Assembly (NCBI GenBank): GCA_964019165.1
Contig: OZ025281.1
Location: 10,672,388-10,736,387, forward strand
Origin: Mastigias papua
Taxonomy: Eukaryota > Cnidaria > Scyphozoa > Rhizostomeae > Mastigiidae
Direction: 5' to 3'
Length of the DNA: 64,000 nucleotides
The notes under the pieces are model-generated. The model saw only the letters and a program-made list of their open reading frames with translations. It did no database searches and was not told the DNA's origin. Position numbers and translations under genes: made by a program. Position 1 is the stretch's first letter. Each line of letters opens with the position of its first letter. This document shows positions 28,769 through 42,510 of the stretch, piece by piece.

Positions 28769-29558
28769 TCACAATAGATCAGTTGACAGAACTTTCCTAG
28801 GGATATGATCACTGCCCAGTAGTGTGATCTTCTGTAATTCTTCTAAGTATATTTCTCCCGTTATCTTTTCAATGTTCGATTTCATTCCTTTCTTTATAAC
28901 TCCAAGCGCACCTATGATAACAGGAATTTTAATCGCCTTCATTTTCCACATTTTGCCTATTTACATTTGTAAATCCTTGTATTTTGAAAATTTTTCAGCT
29001 TCCTTCATTGATATTTTCTATCCGATGGTAAGTCATATCAATTAGTTGGCACGTGCTATTTATGTGATCTTTGATAACGATGTCAGGCTTGTTAGCCTTT
29101 ATTTCCCTATCTGTGTGTACCTGCATATCCCATATTAAAGTAACTTGGTAATTGCCGACGGCAGGTTCTGGATTGCTACCAACGGCAGTTTCCTTACTTT
29201 TCCACTAGATTCTTGACTTCTTTGGCTTTTTGTGACGCAGTCAGTTTCCTTGTGCTCTATTTCATCGACTCCCAGCTCTTGAAAAAATTTAGCAGCCTCT
29301 TAATATAGCAGAGTATAGTTTCCTTATTCTCTCATGCTCTAAGGCAAATTTCGTCATTTCATCCTTGCTTTTCCTTAAAAATGTTTCGAGACCAGCAGCT
29401 ACTACCTTGTACGGCAACTCCATTTGTATTAGTCCCCTCCCCCCTTCGCCTCTTGGTAGGTACAGCCGATCTACACCTGCTTTTGCATGGTACATTCTAT
29501 ATATTGTCATAAGTTTCCTTGTCTTTGAGTCAAGCTTTTTCAGATTACTGTCTTCCAA
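28769..29558 (-). pseudogene. LINE C-terminal fragment, probably restriction-like-endonuclease type
   Basis: Read on the minus strand in order. From 29558 comes a KLDSKTRKLMTIYRMYH block, then VDRLYLPRGEGGRGL. After a break, near 29140-29000, WDMQVHTDREIKANKPDIVI and a following LIDM match the PD...D arrangement of LINE restriction-like nucleases. Then MWKMKAIKIPVIIGALG and a RKVL segment extend to about 28769. Several stops and frame changes interrupt it, including a stop near 28965, so this is a dead copy. Clade (R2/Dong/NeSL-like) is inferred from motif order. Confidence 0.75.
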
Positions 29559-29849
29559 TTAATTATATTCATACTTTATGTGATGACTAGGATAGCAAGA
29601 GAGTCGATGTTTATTATTCAAGCAGCGATCTATAGATTGCCTTTTCAAGCAAGGTTTGCAATTGTATATATAGATAGAATATTCATAAAGTTTTCATTAG
29701 TATTATTGTTATTATCAGTATTACTTGGTCCTTTCCTGTGTTACTGTTATAATTTTTCCACTGTACCAAGGTCAGCCCATGACTCTAAAGCAGCAGCAGT
29801 GTTCAAGTGATTGACAGCGTTCTTCTCAGGGTGTTTGGGCTTCAAAGGA

Positions 29850-30000
29850 AAGCAATCTTCTGCAATTCTTCAAATCATATGTGTCCGAAAATTTCATTTA
29901 TCTACGTCTTAAAGCCTTTATTTAGAAGTCTAAGTGCTCCGATTACAAGTAGAACTGTCGATGTCTTCACTTCCCACATTTTTGTTAGTCCAATCTCAAG
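29850..30000 (-). pseudogene. Second, more decayed copy of the same LINE C-terminus
   Basis: The minus strand encodes KMWEVKTSTVLLVIGALRLL, and then, with two internal stops, FEELQKIA, the counterpart of 28769-28965 in the neighbouring fragment. Only this block is recognisable. Confidence 0.65.
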
Positions 30001-33000
30001 ATTTTGTACTTGGTGATTGCTCCGAAACGAGTCCTTTAACTAGGGCAGTGGGAAATGCTAAAATATCAAAATTGATCAATACAAATCAAAATTCTAGATT
30101 TCTGGATCGAAGCAAAAATTAATGAATACAGTTGATAAAGTCAATGATGTTTTCATTGGGATTTCGATCATCAATGTATTTTGCAGTGATTTACTGTAGA
30201 ATACATTGATTTATGTATTTTACTTCACACAGCATCCTAATTCTATTCAAATTGAATATCATCATCTCATGACATTTACGTGTAACATCTTCATTGCGCA
30301 GAACATTCTCGACTGTTTCAGTGTATATAACATTGTCATATAACGCCTTTATTATGTATAGCATCTATGAGATGTTGACAAGTGCAACCATGCCAGAATA
30401 GTTGTAAGTCCTGTATCCCTAGCTACTACAGTTTCTCGTGCAATAGACTCCCTTGCCCAGGATTGTAGATTGAGCATTACGTAACTTTCTCTAGAAAAAT
30501 TAGCCAAAAGCTCCATGCCCTATAGATTCATAGATACTGACAAGCAACATCACTTAATGGCTGCCTTGGTATTATCTCAATTCAGCTTTTGTCCTCTTGT
30601 ATGGATGTTTCGCAATTGAATATTGAAGCATAGAGTAACTCGCGTTCACGAAAGAAGTTTGCACATTGCATTCATAGGAAATAGACATGACTATTGTCTC
30701 GTCTTCGACTAAGCCAATTTGGTGCAGTTACATATAGAGTTTGCAGTTGCTTATGACTGAAGTCTATAAAAAAATTGCAGATGTAAATCCTCCGTTCGTG
30801 AAAGACATTGTCAGGCAACGTGATGTTTCCTACAATGTGAGATTGAAGCTATGTTGAAATTTCATTTGCAATTGTTTTCATCTTCTGCTAACTTAAAGAT
30901 TAATTGAGAATTTACAAGTGATAGCGGAGACTGGAAGATTAGGTGACCTTGTATCTTCCATCTTCAGTCCTAACTTGTGTACTTCTGTAAATCAGTAAAT
31001 AGGAATTATATTCCTTTGGCATATGTCTTTCCCTTGTAAATTGTATATAGTAGGTCTAAAGTAGCGGTAACTCACTTCTCCTGTCAATATGATTGTGTTG
31101 ATGGTGATGATGATCGTGATGATGATGGAGATGGTGATGGTGACGGTGATGACGATAATCATGATCATGATGATCATAATGAAGATGCTAGTAACGAAAT
31201 GGAAATGCCTTAAAGCGGAAGTTAGGTCCAAAACTAAAATTTGATATGTTATGGAGAATATTGTAAAACCCTATGATCTGAACCCAGTGATCTGAATTTA
31301 AACAATGTATATTTTGAGAAGACTACTCGCGTATTTGTGACTTGGAAGCAACAAAAACCAAGATAGGAGTACTCAAGACTGAAAATAAGGCAAATGTCAA
31401 CATCTTTTTCTTCTGAAATACAGGCAATTTTCAAAGTTAGCTACTTCAAGAGAGTTAGAAGTACCTAAACATATTCACATAATTTCTTGGAAATGGATAC
31501 TAGAAAGAAGTATCAACATTTAGAGGTTGGCTTCTACATCAAATCAGAATGTGATGATGACCGTGAAACCAAACGAAAGAGAAGAGACTTCTCAACGAGA
31601 GCAACAGTGGATACGAAAGACATGATTAATTCATAAAATATAAGTGGGGGAATCCAATTATTGAATATGACCATGAAAACACATATGTTCTCACTTTCAA
31701 AACAATAGATAAAGAAACCTTCGCTTCAACAGGCAAAGAAGATATAATTGAAATCTCAATATACATTATTCACCACTTACAGATGTACTATTTCGGTACA
31801 ACTAGTTTTTGTGCTCATTCACCTATGCATCCTATAGCCAAGCTACTATTTAGAACAGGGTTTTAGGGACAGAACGTTTATACTATGTAACTACAAGGAG
31901 CAAGTAAATAATGTTTCAAAGTGTGTGCACTCTTACATGCTTCATCTTTCTCTGGTTTTACCTATCACGAAACATTATCGGGCATTTGCAGGTAAAACTA
32001 AAGGTACCAGCGCTTTCCTAGAAAATTTTACTTAAGTAGAGTCCTTTAGTTAGATAAATGTGACTTGCTGATTTTATCTGAGCTTTCTTTGCCGCAAAGC
32101 TCTGTGTTTTCTGTCAATATACGAGTTACAATGAGGGTTAGTCACCGCATATTTCACCTAAAAGGTAGTTTCAATCTTACATATTTTTAGTTGTGTCGAC
32201 GTAGTAAAACTTTATTGTTTTGATTTTACAAATGCGAGAGTATTCTTCTCTTCATATAGGTAGTTTAGTACAAGAGCCTTAGAGCCTAATAGATTTACAA
32301 GCGTGATGCCGTTAGTGCAACAGCAACTTCATTACAGCGAAAGTTTCGCATGGCGGCTAATCACGATGTCGATTTTGATTAAAAACAACCCCTGAACTAT
32401 CTGGAAAAGTAAGCAAGTAAGAGCAAAAATATTTCACATGATGGAGTTTTTACAGCATTCTCTAAAACACATCAAGATTGTAGTTCTGGACCGAACTTCC
32501 CCTTCAACACATTTAATTGTCCTTTTTGAATGACTGTATGCTATTATACTATCAATCACATGTGGCGTTTTGTTTTTCGCCTGTACAATTTGTGATAATA
32601 TCGATAGCATTGAGCATACTTATAGCATATTGTATGTCCTAGGCATACAAAATCCCCTTTGAATGGTACTACTTACTTATACCAGTCACGCTTGCTTTTC
32701 CGTGATTTGCGTAGTGAATTTCACATTGGAATGCACAGTGTAGTAGTTTAACTTCCAAATCAATGCTGATATTTGCACTTTGAAGAGATACAGTGGAAGT
32801 AACAGAAGAAAACTTTCCATTATCGTGCTTGAACCATGATTTCCATTCACTACAATCTGACGCACGCCCGAATCTTGCGATTGGCTTTTTGCGACCATCC
32901 ATCAAAATTCTATTGATATGAAACGAATAGTCTCGATTTGGATACAAAGATGGCTCCAACAATCAATGCCTTCAAGTTCAAACTCAAGGGAAAATAATCC

Positions 33001-33932
33001 TTTTGTATATATTGAGGTGTATTGTGCATATTTATATTTATATATCTTTGATTTACTTATATTCCGCTCTTTTTATTTTACACTTTGTAGTATATAACTG
33101 TTTAATTTTTGTAAGTAGTTTTTGCAGGGTCAATTGTAAAACAGTATTTAAACTGAATTTATACCCTGGGTAAATAATTTTAAAATGAAATGAAAAACTT
33201 AAAATGAAATGAAACAGCTGCTGCGTCACTTCGCAGTTTCTCACTCCCTGGATCTTCTTTGTTTCATTTGTTATTGCTGGCGATCGCTTAAAAGTTCTGA
33301 CAAAGTCTCAACATTGCTCGCATGTCTTTTGCTGTAAAATGCGCATGCTCTAAAAAGTCACGCGTGCAAGAATGTAGCTTATAGAAATCAGCCTTCACTG
33401 CACTATTATGTGAAAGGTGTTTCAGAGCAATTCTACATATTATTGTAAGCCATTTAGCATCACTTTCATATTTCCAAGTCTGTATTTCTTTCAGTCAACC
33501 AGTGGGCTAAACGATGCTTATCAGTTATTGAATTCTGCTGCAACGGGTTTATCGCAATAGTTCACGTCAAGGAGCAGGCAGTTATGCCGTTGTGTTACAC
33601 AGTTTACAATTACAGCTGGCCTCACTTGCATTGACGGCCCTCTCAGTTTATTTCACCAGCTTCCAGTTCCATAGCAATGGCTAATTTATTGATATGATTT
33701 CGACTTTATACAGTCACCCGTAAGCGCGTATGGCAATAATAGTCTTGCGTATGCTATAACAATGAAACCGATCAATTATTAATCACCTTGCCGTTGATTA
33801 GGTTTTAAATTGGCACTGGAAACTCCTTGAATCCACATATCAATCTAGCCCACGCAATGAGGTGCCTTTTCATCTGTACCATAAGACCAATTTTGCTACT
33901 TTTCTTGCTACTATGGTATTGTTCAATTACAG
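30001..33932. other. Intron; GAT/GGT-rich tract near 31.1 kb
   Basis: No exon was found. At 31090-31185 there is a degenerate GAT/GGTGAC/ATCATG trinucleotide region. The rest holds nothing I recognise. The acceptor of the T1 exon is at its right end. Confidence 0.5.
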
Positions 33933-34097
33933 AAACCACTTGGGGGAACTGGGGTAACTGGAGCAATTGCAACAAGTCTTGTGATACGGGATATCAGTTT
34001 CGTAATCGGACTTGCTATGATGCAACTAATGCTACAAGTACAGCATGTACAGGAGCCTCCGGACAGAAACGGAAATGCAACACTCATTATTGTACAG
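33933..34097 (+). CDS. T1: thrombospondin type 1 repeat exon
   Basis: A 55-codon phase 1-1 exon; acceptor TTCAATTACAG, donor GTGAGT. It begins with W-G-N-W-G-N-W-S-N-C, which gives two overlapping W-x-x-W C-mannosylation motifs. All six TSP1 cysteines are present (SNC, KSC, RTC, TAC, RKC, HYC), with the F-R-N-R-T-C strand expected in the arginine-tryptophan ladder. Three N-x-S/T sites are visible. It is separated from the next recognised exon by about 16.6 kb of intron. Confidence 0.93.
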
Positions 34098-34811
34098 GTG
34101 AGTTTATGTTTTGACTGAACTGTATATTAACTACTTAGTGTAAAAAGTTGCAATAAACCTATTGAGCATCATTAGATATAGCCAGATCTTGCGAACAATA
34201 AAATAGTAGGTTATCCGTGAGGAAACTGTAGTTTTCAACGATCATTGGACAACGATTTAAATTGAAATCTTCTGGCAAGAATCCCCATCCATTTATTTGT
34301 AGCAAAATTACTTGCTTTCATTTCCGGATTCGACGGTGTAAAATGGAACTTCACTACAACGTCTGTTAGCTTTTATAATAGTAATAGAGTGCATAAAATG
34401 CTAACAGATCTCTTAAACAGTAGAATAAACATATTCGGCTGTCTATAGTTTGACCGCAAGTCCTAAATTCAAAGTCTAACAGTTAAGAACGATCAACATA
34501 TGGAGAACCCATAGGGAGAATCTTTGAATTTCTTCTGACTGATGTTTCGGCAAATACTTCTTAAAATGCAACAAATATCGTTTGCTATTCAGATCACGGT
34601 CCTTCATTCCTCGAATATGGCCTTCTACAGTTGAGGTTTACTTCGCATTAACATATATGATAGAGCATTTCTGCATGGGTTTTAAAATAATTAACCACGT
34701 ATTCTCTTCTCACCATGTTAATGAGTCCATATCTTTCAGCTCATGTTAAGATAAAAAGTTTCTGCTACATTCCAATCAAGACTTATCAGTCTTACAAAGT
34801 CTGAAGACCGG

Positions 34812-34845
34812 CGTACACAAACACACAAACACAAACACACAAACA

Positions 34846-34877
<32 letters not shown>
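34812..34877. repeat. (CA)n microsatellite
   Basis: An ACACAAACACA-type start grading into pure CA. Confidence 0.95.
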
Positions 34878-34880
<3 letters not shown>

Positions 34881-36135
34881 CATTCTCAACTGACTAGTTT
34901 ACAGCAAAAGTCAAAGTCAAAGCAAGTGAATGTATTATAGATATGTTGAGGAAGTGTACTTTTAGATTTAAAGTTCATTTGAAATAAATTATGCGTTAAT
35001 AATTGCAGTATCTTGGGGTCGCTTTGTAGCGTTGTTCGTCAGAATGGTCGTTGGTTGCTGTTGACGTTGAATTTCCTTTGTTTGACTTCAAGTGAGTAAG
35101 CTTTACATCACTACTGCTGTAGTTCTGCTGTGTGACGCTTCCTCTCTCCTAGTGACTGCAAACATTGCGTTTTCATCATATACTTACCCTGCTGCCTGCT
35201 CTATTCATAACTATTGAAATTCTTTCCTAAAAAGCTTCTTCTGTGTTCTTGGATGAATTAGTGATGCATTTTCTTCATGAAACTTCTTCTTGGTTTGTTA
35301 TTAGTATAATGTATTTCCTATTTCTTACTTTTGATGTAGTTTCTGTGCATTTGTTCTCATTTAATTCATTTGCTTTGTTTTCTTAAAACATATGTTTCTT
35401 CAATAAAACTTTACTGCTTGTGTTGCTTCTTTAACTTGGATGTGAATGGTGCTCTTTTGCGGTTTATGTTACATCATTCTTGCATTACAGTCATAATCTT
35501 ACTTTCTAGCCTTTGATCCCTTAAGTATATTAATTATATGTGACTTGTAGATATGTAAAAATATAATAATGGCCGACTAGTTTCAACTCTCTGCCATACT
35601 CATAGCAATAAAATAATTCTTATAACATAAAAACAAAGCTGCATAAAGTGTTTCAATGTAACGTATTATTGTTGATTGATCTGTTGTAAAACCTCATCCC
35701 AAAGATAATCTCTATTCTGAGAAAATGAAGGCGAGGAATGAGGGAATAACGAGGCTTCTATAAAGTTGTTGCTTTCTCTTCAAATTTAGATGACACTATT
35801 GAATTCCATTATAAGCCCAAATGGATATAAGGTTTTATGTTCATTTATCCAAAAGTCTTCCCGCCTTTGCATGTAGGATCTTAAGAGTTCTCTGTACCTT
35901 TCGAAAGATTTAAGTTGTTAACTTATTGCACATTTTGCATCTCTGCTGAAGATGTTGGAAGGTTGTTACAATTCTGGCAAACTGGTATTGATTTGGACTT
36001 ATTGGCGTCTTTTCGGTTGTGGTTTATTCTTAGATTAACTCATGTTTCTGGTTTGCCAATATATTGTAGTTTATATTTTAAACATCTAAAAGGTATAAAA
36101 CATATTTACTTTTATAGTTAACTCCTTATACTTTA
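34878..36135. other. Intron, nothing recognised
   Basis: No gene or element seen between the CA tract and the Penelope-derived palindrome. Confidence 0.45.
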
Positions 36136-36328
36136 TAGTTAACTAATACGTGAAAAGTCTGTTGGTACTACAGAACTTCACTACAGCATGAAAAAGCAGT
36201 ATCATGTTTTAACCATACTGAAAAGCTTTTGGACGAACGGCTTTCGTTCGTCGCTGTCGGACGAAAAAAGCTTTTCAGTATGGTTAAAACATGGTACCGC
36301 TTTTTCGTGCTGTAGTGAATAGTTAACT
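36136..36328. mobile_element. Small Penelope-end palindromic element with 9-bp direct repeats
   Basis: TAGTTAACT occurs at 36136-36144 and 36320-36328 and brackets a 175-bp element. Inside, the arms at 36177-36230 and 36266-36319 are inverted (TTCACTACAGCA, TTTTAACCATACTGAAAAGC). The right arm matches the 3' end of the 12-kb Penelope element, including GGACGAAAAAAGC, CAGTATG and GCTTTTTCGTGCT. The 5' catalytic half of the hammerhead has been replaced by the inverted arm, so no ribozyme core is present. It looks like a mini-element made of two Penelope termini head to head. Confidence 0.78.
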
Positions 36329-36985
36329 CTGTGCCCGATGACATAGGCGCACTTGGTTTTAGTTACTTTTAAATGTTCCCATAAATAGTACTTGTCCATT
36401 GACATATATTCCTTGTTAGTATTATATGGTTTACAAGAACCAATATCATTTCGACTGGTGGATTCACTAACTCCTTATTTACTATTTTTTTGCTTCCCAG
36501 GGTGTCTCATAAGTTGTTATTTCTTTTGTATGCTATAATGGGATGGTTACTGATTGACTTCTGCAATTTGTGATTTAATACCTAGGATGTTCCAGTTCTT
36601 TTATGGTATTCTGGCAATAGGATGGAGTGCTCGGTTGTACGTTGCGATGAATTGAGTTCTATTATTCATGATCGTTTTAGTGTTTTGTTTTATCCCCGTG
36701 TGAAGTGCTATTAACCTTTCCGAATTGGTTTTCAATTTTGTCCTTGTCATATCCACGTGATATAAAGGATCTGACAAGTCGTTCTTGTGCTACGCTCATA
36801 TTTAGCATTGTCAAGACAAATTCGCTTAATTCTAACTGCTTGATTACAGACTGGACTATCTTTTTAGTATTGGGAGGTGTTCCAAAGCCCTATGCCATTA
36901 ACTATAGCCAAACATGGTTAAGCTCAGATATAGCTCAGACATGGTTAGATACAGATGCAGATTTATATATATATATATATAAAGA

Positions 36986-37027
36986 GTTCGCTGAAGACTC
37001 TGCATAACGGATGAAACCGGTACGAAC
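36986..37027 (+). ncRNA. Hammerhead-like motif, probably decayed
   Basis: GTTCG (36986-36990) pairs perfectly with CGAAC (37023-37027) as stem I. CTGAAGA (36991-36997) fits the CUGANGA core. A four-pair stem II (TCTG/CGGA, loop CATAA) follows, but its closing pair is C-T instead of G-C. Then come GAA and ACCGGT as a stem III without loop, ending in TA before the cleavage position. A loopless stem III could work only between two molecules. The closing mismatch suggests decay from a functional form. The host element was not identified. Confidence 0.5.
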
Positions 37028-37189
37028 GAAGAAGTGGTTTATTTTCTGTTATATCTTTGTTTACTGTTGGAGTGAAAACATATAGTTTGATGTAATATAT
37101 ATATATATTCAGATACTCAAGAAAAAACTCCAACTTTTACTCCAACTCAAACTTTTAAAACGTTTCGGCGCAAGCCTTCATCCGTTCCC

Positions 37190-37827
<638 letters not shown>

Positions 37828-37830
37828 GAA

Positions 37831-37936
37831 ATGAAATGAGATGAGATGAGGTGAGATGAGATGAGATGAGATGAGATGAAATGAGATGAGATGAGATGAG
37901 ATGAGATGAGATGAGATGAGATGAGATGAGATGAGA
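37831..37936. repeat. (GAGAT)n pentanucleotide satellite
   Basis: About 20 copies of GAGAT with a few A/G changes at the left end. It is joined directly to the TA tract. Confidence 0.96.
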
Positions 37937-40900
37937 TATATTTATATATGTAAGCATGCTATGGATGGAGCTCGGTTAGAAAGAGTTCCCTGGAACCGTT
38001 CCCTATAAACAGCCACATCTGGAAAAGGGCCGTTTTAATTACCCAAATGAGTTCATGTTAAACTAGAACAAGTCAGCTCACGTTTTATTCAGTAATCTGC
38101 TTCTCGATAACAGGTATCCAATGTTTTTCTTCGCCTCATAGCAAGTAGTTCAAATTTTTAATGCAATATTTAGTTTTGTTAATCGTGCAGTCAAGTTCTT
38201 TTCTGATGTGTTTCCTTGAAACAGGTTATTTATTGTCCTCTTAGCATTTAGGTTGAAATCATAAGAAGTATTAGTTTCTGAATAGGTTGATCAAATGTAT
38301 TGACTTTATTACGGTAAATACACGTCTCCGAGCCCTAAGTTAGTGATATCACAGTAATTGGTGATATGCACCTATTCATATAGTGAAGCCATAACCTTTT
38401 CATTGATTTAATAGTAAATGAATCTTCTTCTTGAAATTTTTCAACGAAAAAATTTTTCGTGGATATGAATCTTTACGAAAGACAGTAATCAATAAAAAAC
38501 TGATGTTTCTATCCTACATGATTAATACGATATTTGTGATTTCAATATTAATGAACTTAAATCTTTGTATTAAGTGATGGGAAGGCCTTCAGTAATATAT
38601 AATATTTTTTAATTTATTAGCTGAATTTTTTAGATTGCTCTTTATTATTCATCAGTGCTAACTCTTTCCGTATTCTTGCACTGAGTGCCATGTTTTAGGT
38701 GGTAAATACTCGGATGTAGCAAATATTTAGATGAATTAGAATTGTATGAGGAACATTCCAAAGAGTTTAAATATCCTTCAAACTCGGAATTAGACACAAT
38801 AGAGGTGATGACTATTTCCTCTTGTTATCTGAACTACCAAATGCCGTTTTCGATCAAACGACGTGCTTGGAATAGATATATCTATTCAACATATATTAAA
38901 AATGCAAAACTCAACCGGTGCACAACCTGCTGTACTATTGTATTGCAAACATGACCTCAAAGCCTTGTGATGTCTTAAGTTTCAATTACCTGTACTTTCA
39001 AACAGCAATATGTATGTATGTGTGTTTATATTTAAGACCCAAATTCTAGTACAGGATTCTTCACAATGCCCAAACTAAACATAGAATTACATAAATACAT
39101 ATTTCTTCCTTATATACTATTCGCATTTCTACAGGACACTTTCTCCTGCTAACCTGGGAGATTCTTAATATTTTTTCAAACACAGTCCAAAAACGTTTCT
39201 TCAGTGTTTCCTAATGCTCTTGAAATTTGCAAAAACAGTAAGAACTCATCTATGGCAGCTTTGAGAAAGTAATTAGATTGTTCAGCTTCCGTAAAGCATT
39301 AGAAATTCCCGTTAACTGTTTTGTAATAGCAAATATTTTACGCATACTGTTAAAGCTGGACCAGCCTGTCTTTCTTAAATTTATCTTAATTTTAAGCTTC
39401 ATGTTACTTCACATACTTGTTTGATATCAAAAACATGCATGACTTCAAAGTCTAGTTTATAGTTTTTTATGAATTCTAACTTATATTTATCATCCAAATG
39501 AACTTTTAGTTAGGAATAATACTTTCAACAGCCAGGAGAAGCATTCAAAGTTGCTTCCAATACACTAAACTCTTGCCTCCTTGTATTAGAATTTTCTTTG
39601 TTGCCTTGCCGACGTTGACATTTGTACATGCAAACTTGTCTATTGGCCTTTGTAATCATTGCATATCTTTGAATCTTCAATTGTCGTTTCAATTGATTTA
39701 TGTATAATGGCCTTTAGTCATTTGGTAGAAAGTAGATACATCTATTATACCTTGGAGGGCTGTAACTGTGGCGTGGTTAGAGCTATAATTAAGGGCTGTA
39801 GATGAGAGAGGGAATTTAATAAAGCAAAAAGTCATCTTTCCAGAGTCCAGAAAAAGTCACGGCTCCACGGCTCTGAACTGGAGGAAAATTTTGCTCTTTA
39901 TGACGTATTTGAGGAAGGTTTTGAAATGTGTATCAACAATCCAGTTTCAGCAAAGTTTTTATATAACGCGACATCAACAGTGAAGGGCATAGCCCTCTTA
40001 CAGTAAAAGCTTCCGAGACATACCCAAAGCAGAGTTCAAGAACTTTGGCTAGTTTTGATACATAAAAGAGGAAGGTTTACGATGAAGATTTGACTGCCAG
40101 AGGAAGGTTGGGCATTTTTCTGGACTCTGCATCTTTCATTGTAAACGGTGGTGCTCTCGTGGCGCAAGATATTGGTTGAATGAGATCTCTAAATGGTGTA
40201 GGGTAGCTTATATTCATGTGAAATTACCTTAAAAAACTACTTTTAGTTTATAAAACCGATACATAATACCGATATATACACGAATCACAGTCCATAGTAA
40301 AATGTATGTTAAAGTGAAATACGTTTCTGTTAGGAGCTGAGAATCTTCCTGGCGGTCATTTTTCAGACTTATGTAACTCTAATATGATCTTTTAATGTTC
40401 CTTTTTGAACTTTGGTAGGTTAAGAGTTCCCTTTATTGATAGGGATTATATCCCATGCAGTAAGAACTGTGTAATAAAGGCATTTTTATCAGCCACCTGG
40501 GGTAGCTGCCAGGGGTAGCTTCCTGTGGGTGAACAGGAAATAATGCGTGGATCAGAAAAAGCAACAGATGACCCAAAATGTTTTGAAATGAAAGGCAAAC
40601 TGAAATAAAATATGCTTCTAATGTTAGCGGTCTTTATTCTGTATTATTAAATGAGACAAGATTTACGGGCAAAACAAAATCAGCAACGAATATTTCCAAG
40701 TTCAATTAATGACACAAGCAAACAACACATTTAGGTAAATACATATAAGCGTTCCAAGTTCATCAAGTTTCAATGTTCGACGGCGGCAACAACTGTGACG
40801 GCAACGCAAATAAAAACGGCGACAGAAAATAACTAAACTTCAAGACTACTTCTCTTCACGGCGACTTGAACACGATTGATTTACAAACAGCGCAGGTACT

Positions 40901-41869
40901 GATATCACGCTAACATCACGCCCATATTACACTCACACATTACGTACTTCAACAAAGAGATTATGAAAGAAACTGTGGAGACGATACAGCATGAAATGTG
41001 GATGATTACTACAAAACGGAATAAACAGGAATACAAACGACTCATTACACACCATTACGTAGTTAACAATAAGAAACAAAACTAGCACTGTAACAGTATT
41101 GATATATCCGAGATAGAGAGACTTCATATTTCTGTAAATGTGATCTCTCATAAAACCTAACTAAATATATATATATATATTGTTCGGGGAGGTGACTTGC
41201 GTCCCTGCCGTTGAACCGTGAGTAGTGATATACATCCTCTCACTCTTCTCTCTCCTCTCTACTTGGCTATATATATATGTACTACAATAAATAGTGTGAC
41301 GACATTAGCAAGCAAACCTGACCTGGAACCTAAATAATGGAAGCAATGACAGTGATTACTCAACAATATAATGAATAATACAATTGTGATTCATTAATTC
41401 CATTCCACGATTCATCTTAACATTTAGGTCTTAATCAATATTTCTTGCATCATAACTCCGCAATAAACAATAAGAAATGCTATCTATGCCCTGAGAACTA
41501 ACGTTAATCTGTTAGGTCATATCCTCTGGGACGCTACACGTAAACAGGAAAGAAACGGCAATCCTCAGCCTTTTTGAAGCATTGAGAGTCCAAAATACAA
41601 ACAGGAATAATGCAACAGCAGTAATGTACTAAAATAGATACAAGTGCTTCTACAAGACGCTTGATGTCCGGCCTAATTGTCCGACGCAACGATATATCAT
41701 TGGTCCGACGATAGTTCTGGCAAATGTACAATCTAAATTCGAAAATCGATGTATCAAATTTAGAGTTATTACAGTTGCCTAGTGCCTAAATGGTAATGAA
41801 CAATTGACGTAGATAATATATTGGCTAGAAAAGAATCGCCCCCACTTATTAGATCTATTTGCGCTATTA
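37937..41869. other. Intron, nothing firmly recognised
   Basis: No exon was found. A weak inverted relation links 39832-39858 and 40113-40138 (CAGAGTCCAGAAAAA and its complement). A short segment at 41180-41270 lies between two TA stretches and may be an insertion, but it shows no known family features. Confidence 0.45.
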
Positions 41870-42510
41870 GGGGTCAGTCATTTATAACTCTGGGTACCGG
41901 GGCAGGCTAGAACTGAGGAAGGTATGAGCACTTTTCCAAAGACACTTCCGTGGTATAAAACTCTGTGGAGAATTTTTGAGGAATATGAAGTCCGTTAACG
42001 ACAAGATCTATAGAAAATCAGCTCAATGACTTGCAGAAGTCTATTGATCACTGTATTTATACGTATCTAGTTGTCAGAGTTTCTCCAATAGCAATTTTTC
42101 TCTGATTTAAGTTTTTTCTGGCATACTGTGTTATTGCAGTGCTCCAATTAGCATTCATCACAGATGTTTGTTCAAATGAAGTTTCAAGCATAAATAGACT
42201 TTTTCCTGAACATTTTTCTATGCCTTATGTAATCTTTTCTAACAACATTTCCCAGCAAGTAACTTGCAGAACACATTATCTATGTGATCTTTCAAGTAGA
42301 TGCTATCAGCAAATGTTACTTCAAAAGTAGCAATCAAGAAATTTACCTTGAAATCCTCACAGGATAGATGGCACGTGGGGTGTGAAACTTAATACTTATC
42401 TTTCAATGGTACGTGAAAATTTTTGGACAAAAATTGAAGGGTATAAAACTTTTTACCATTTTGTAAACTCTATCCCGCCCCAGTACCCAGAGTTACAAAT
42501 GACTGACCCC
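41870..42510. mobile_element. Inverted-repeat element (MITE-like), TA target site
   Basis: The terminal inverted repeats are about 35 bp with two differences: GGGGTCAGTCATTTATAACT at 41870 and its complement ending at 42510. A TA dinucleotide flanks both ends (41868-41869 and 42511-42512), consistent with a TA target duplication. The 641-bp interior has no transposase frame. Similarity between the arms continues weakly inward. The superfamily is not determined. Confidence 0.82.

Noticed and set aside
36177..36319. Active hammerhead in the 36.1-kb palindrome
   Set aside because: The CUGANGA half is missing because it was replaced by the inverted arm.
37146..37186. Second hammerhead on the minus strand (GGATGAAGGCTTGCGCCGAAAC)
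   Set aside because: The core has G instead of U and an additional A, and I found no stem I pairing partners, so it is at best a remnant.
41160..41560. Possible solo LTR starting TGTTCGGGG
   Set aside because: No second copy, no target duplication and no clear CA end, so this is unsupported.
42139..42330. Cysteine-containing frame preceded by TTATTGCAG
   Set aside because: It lies inside an inverted-repeat element and does not match the phase or cysteine pattern of the gene.
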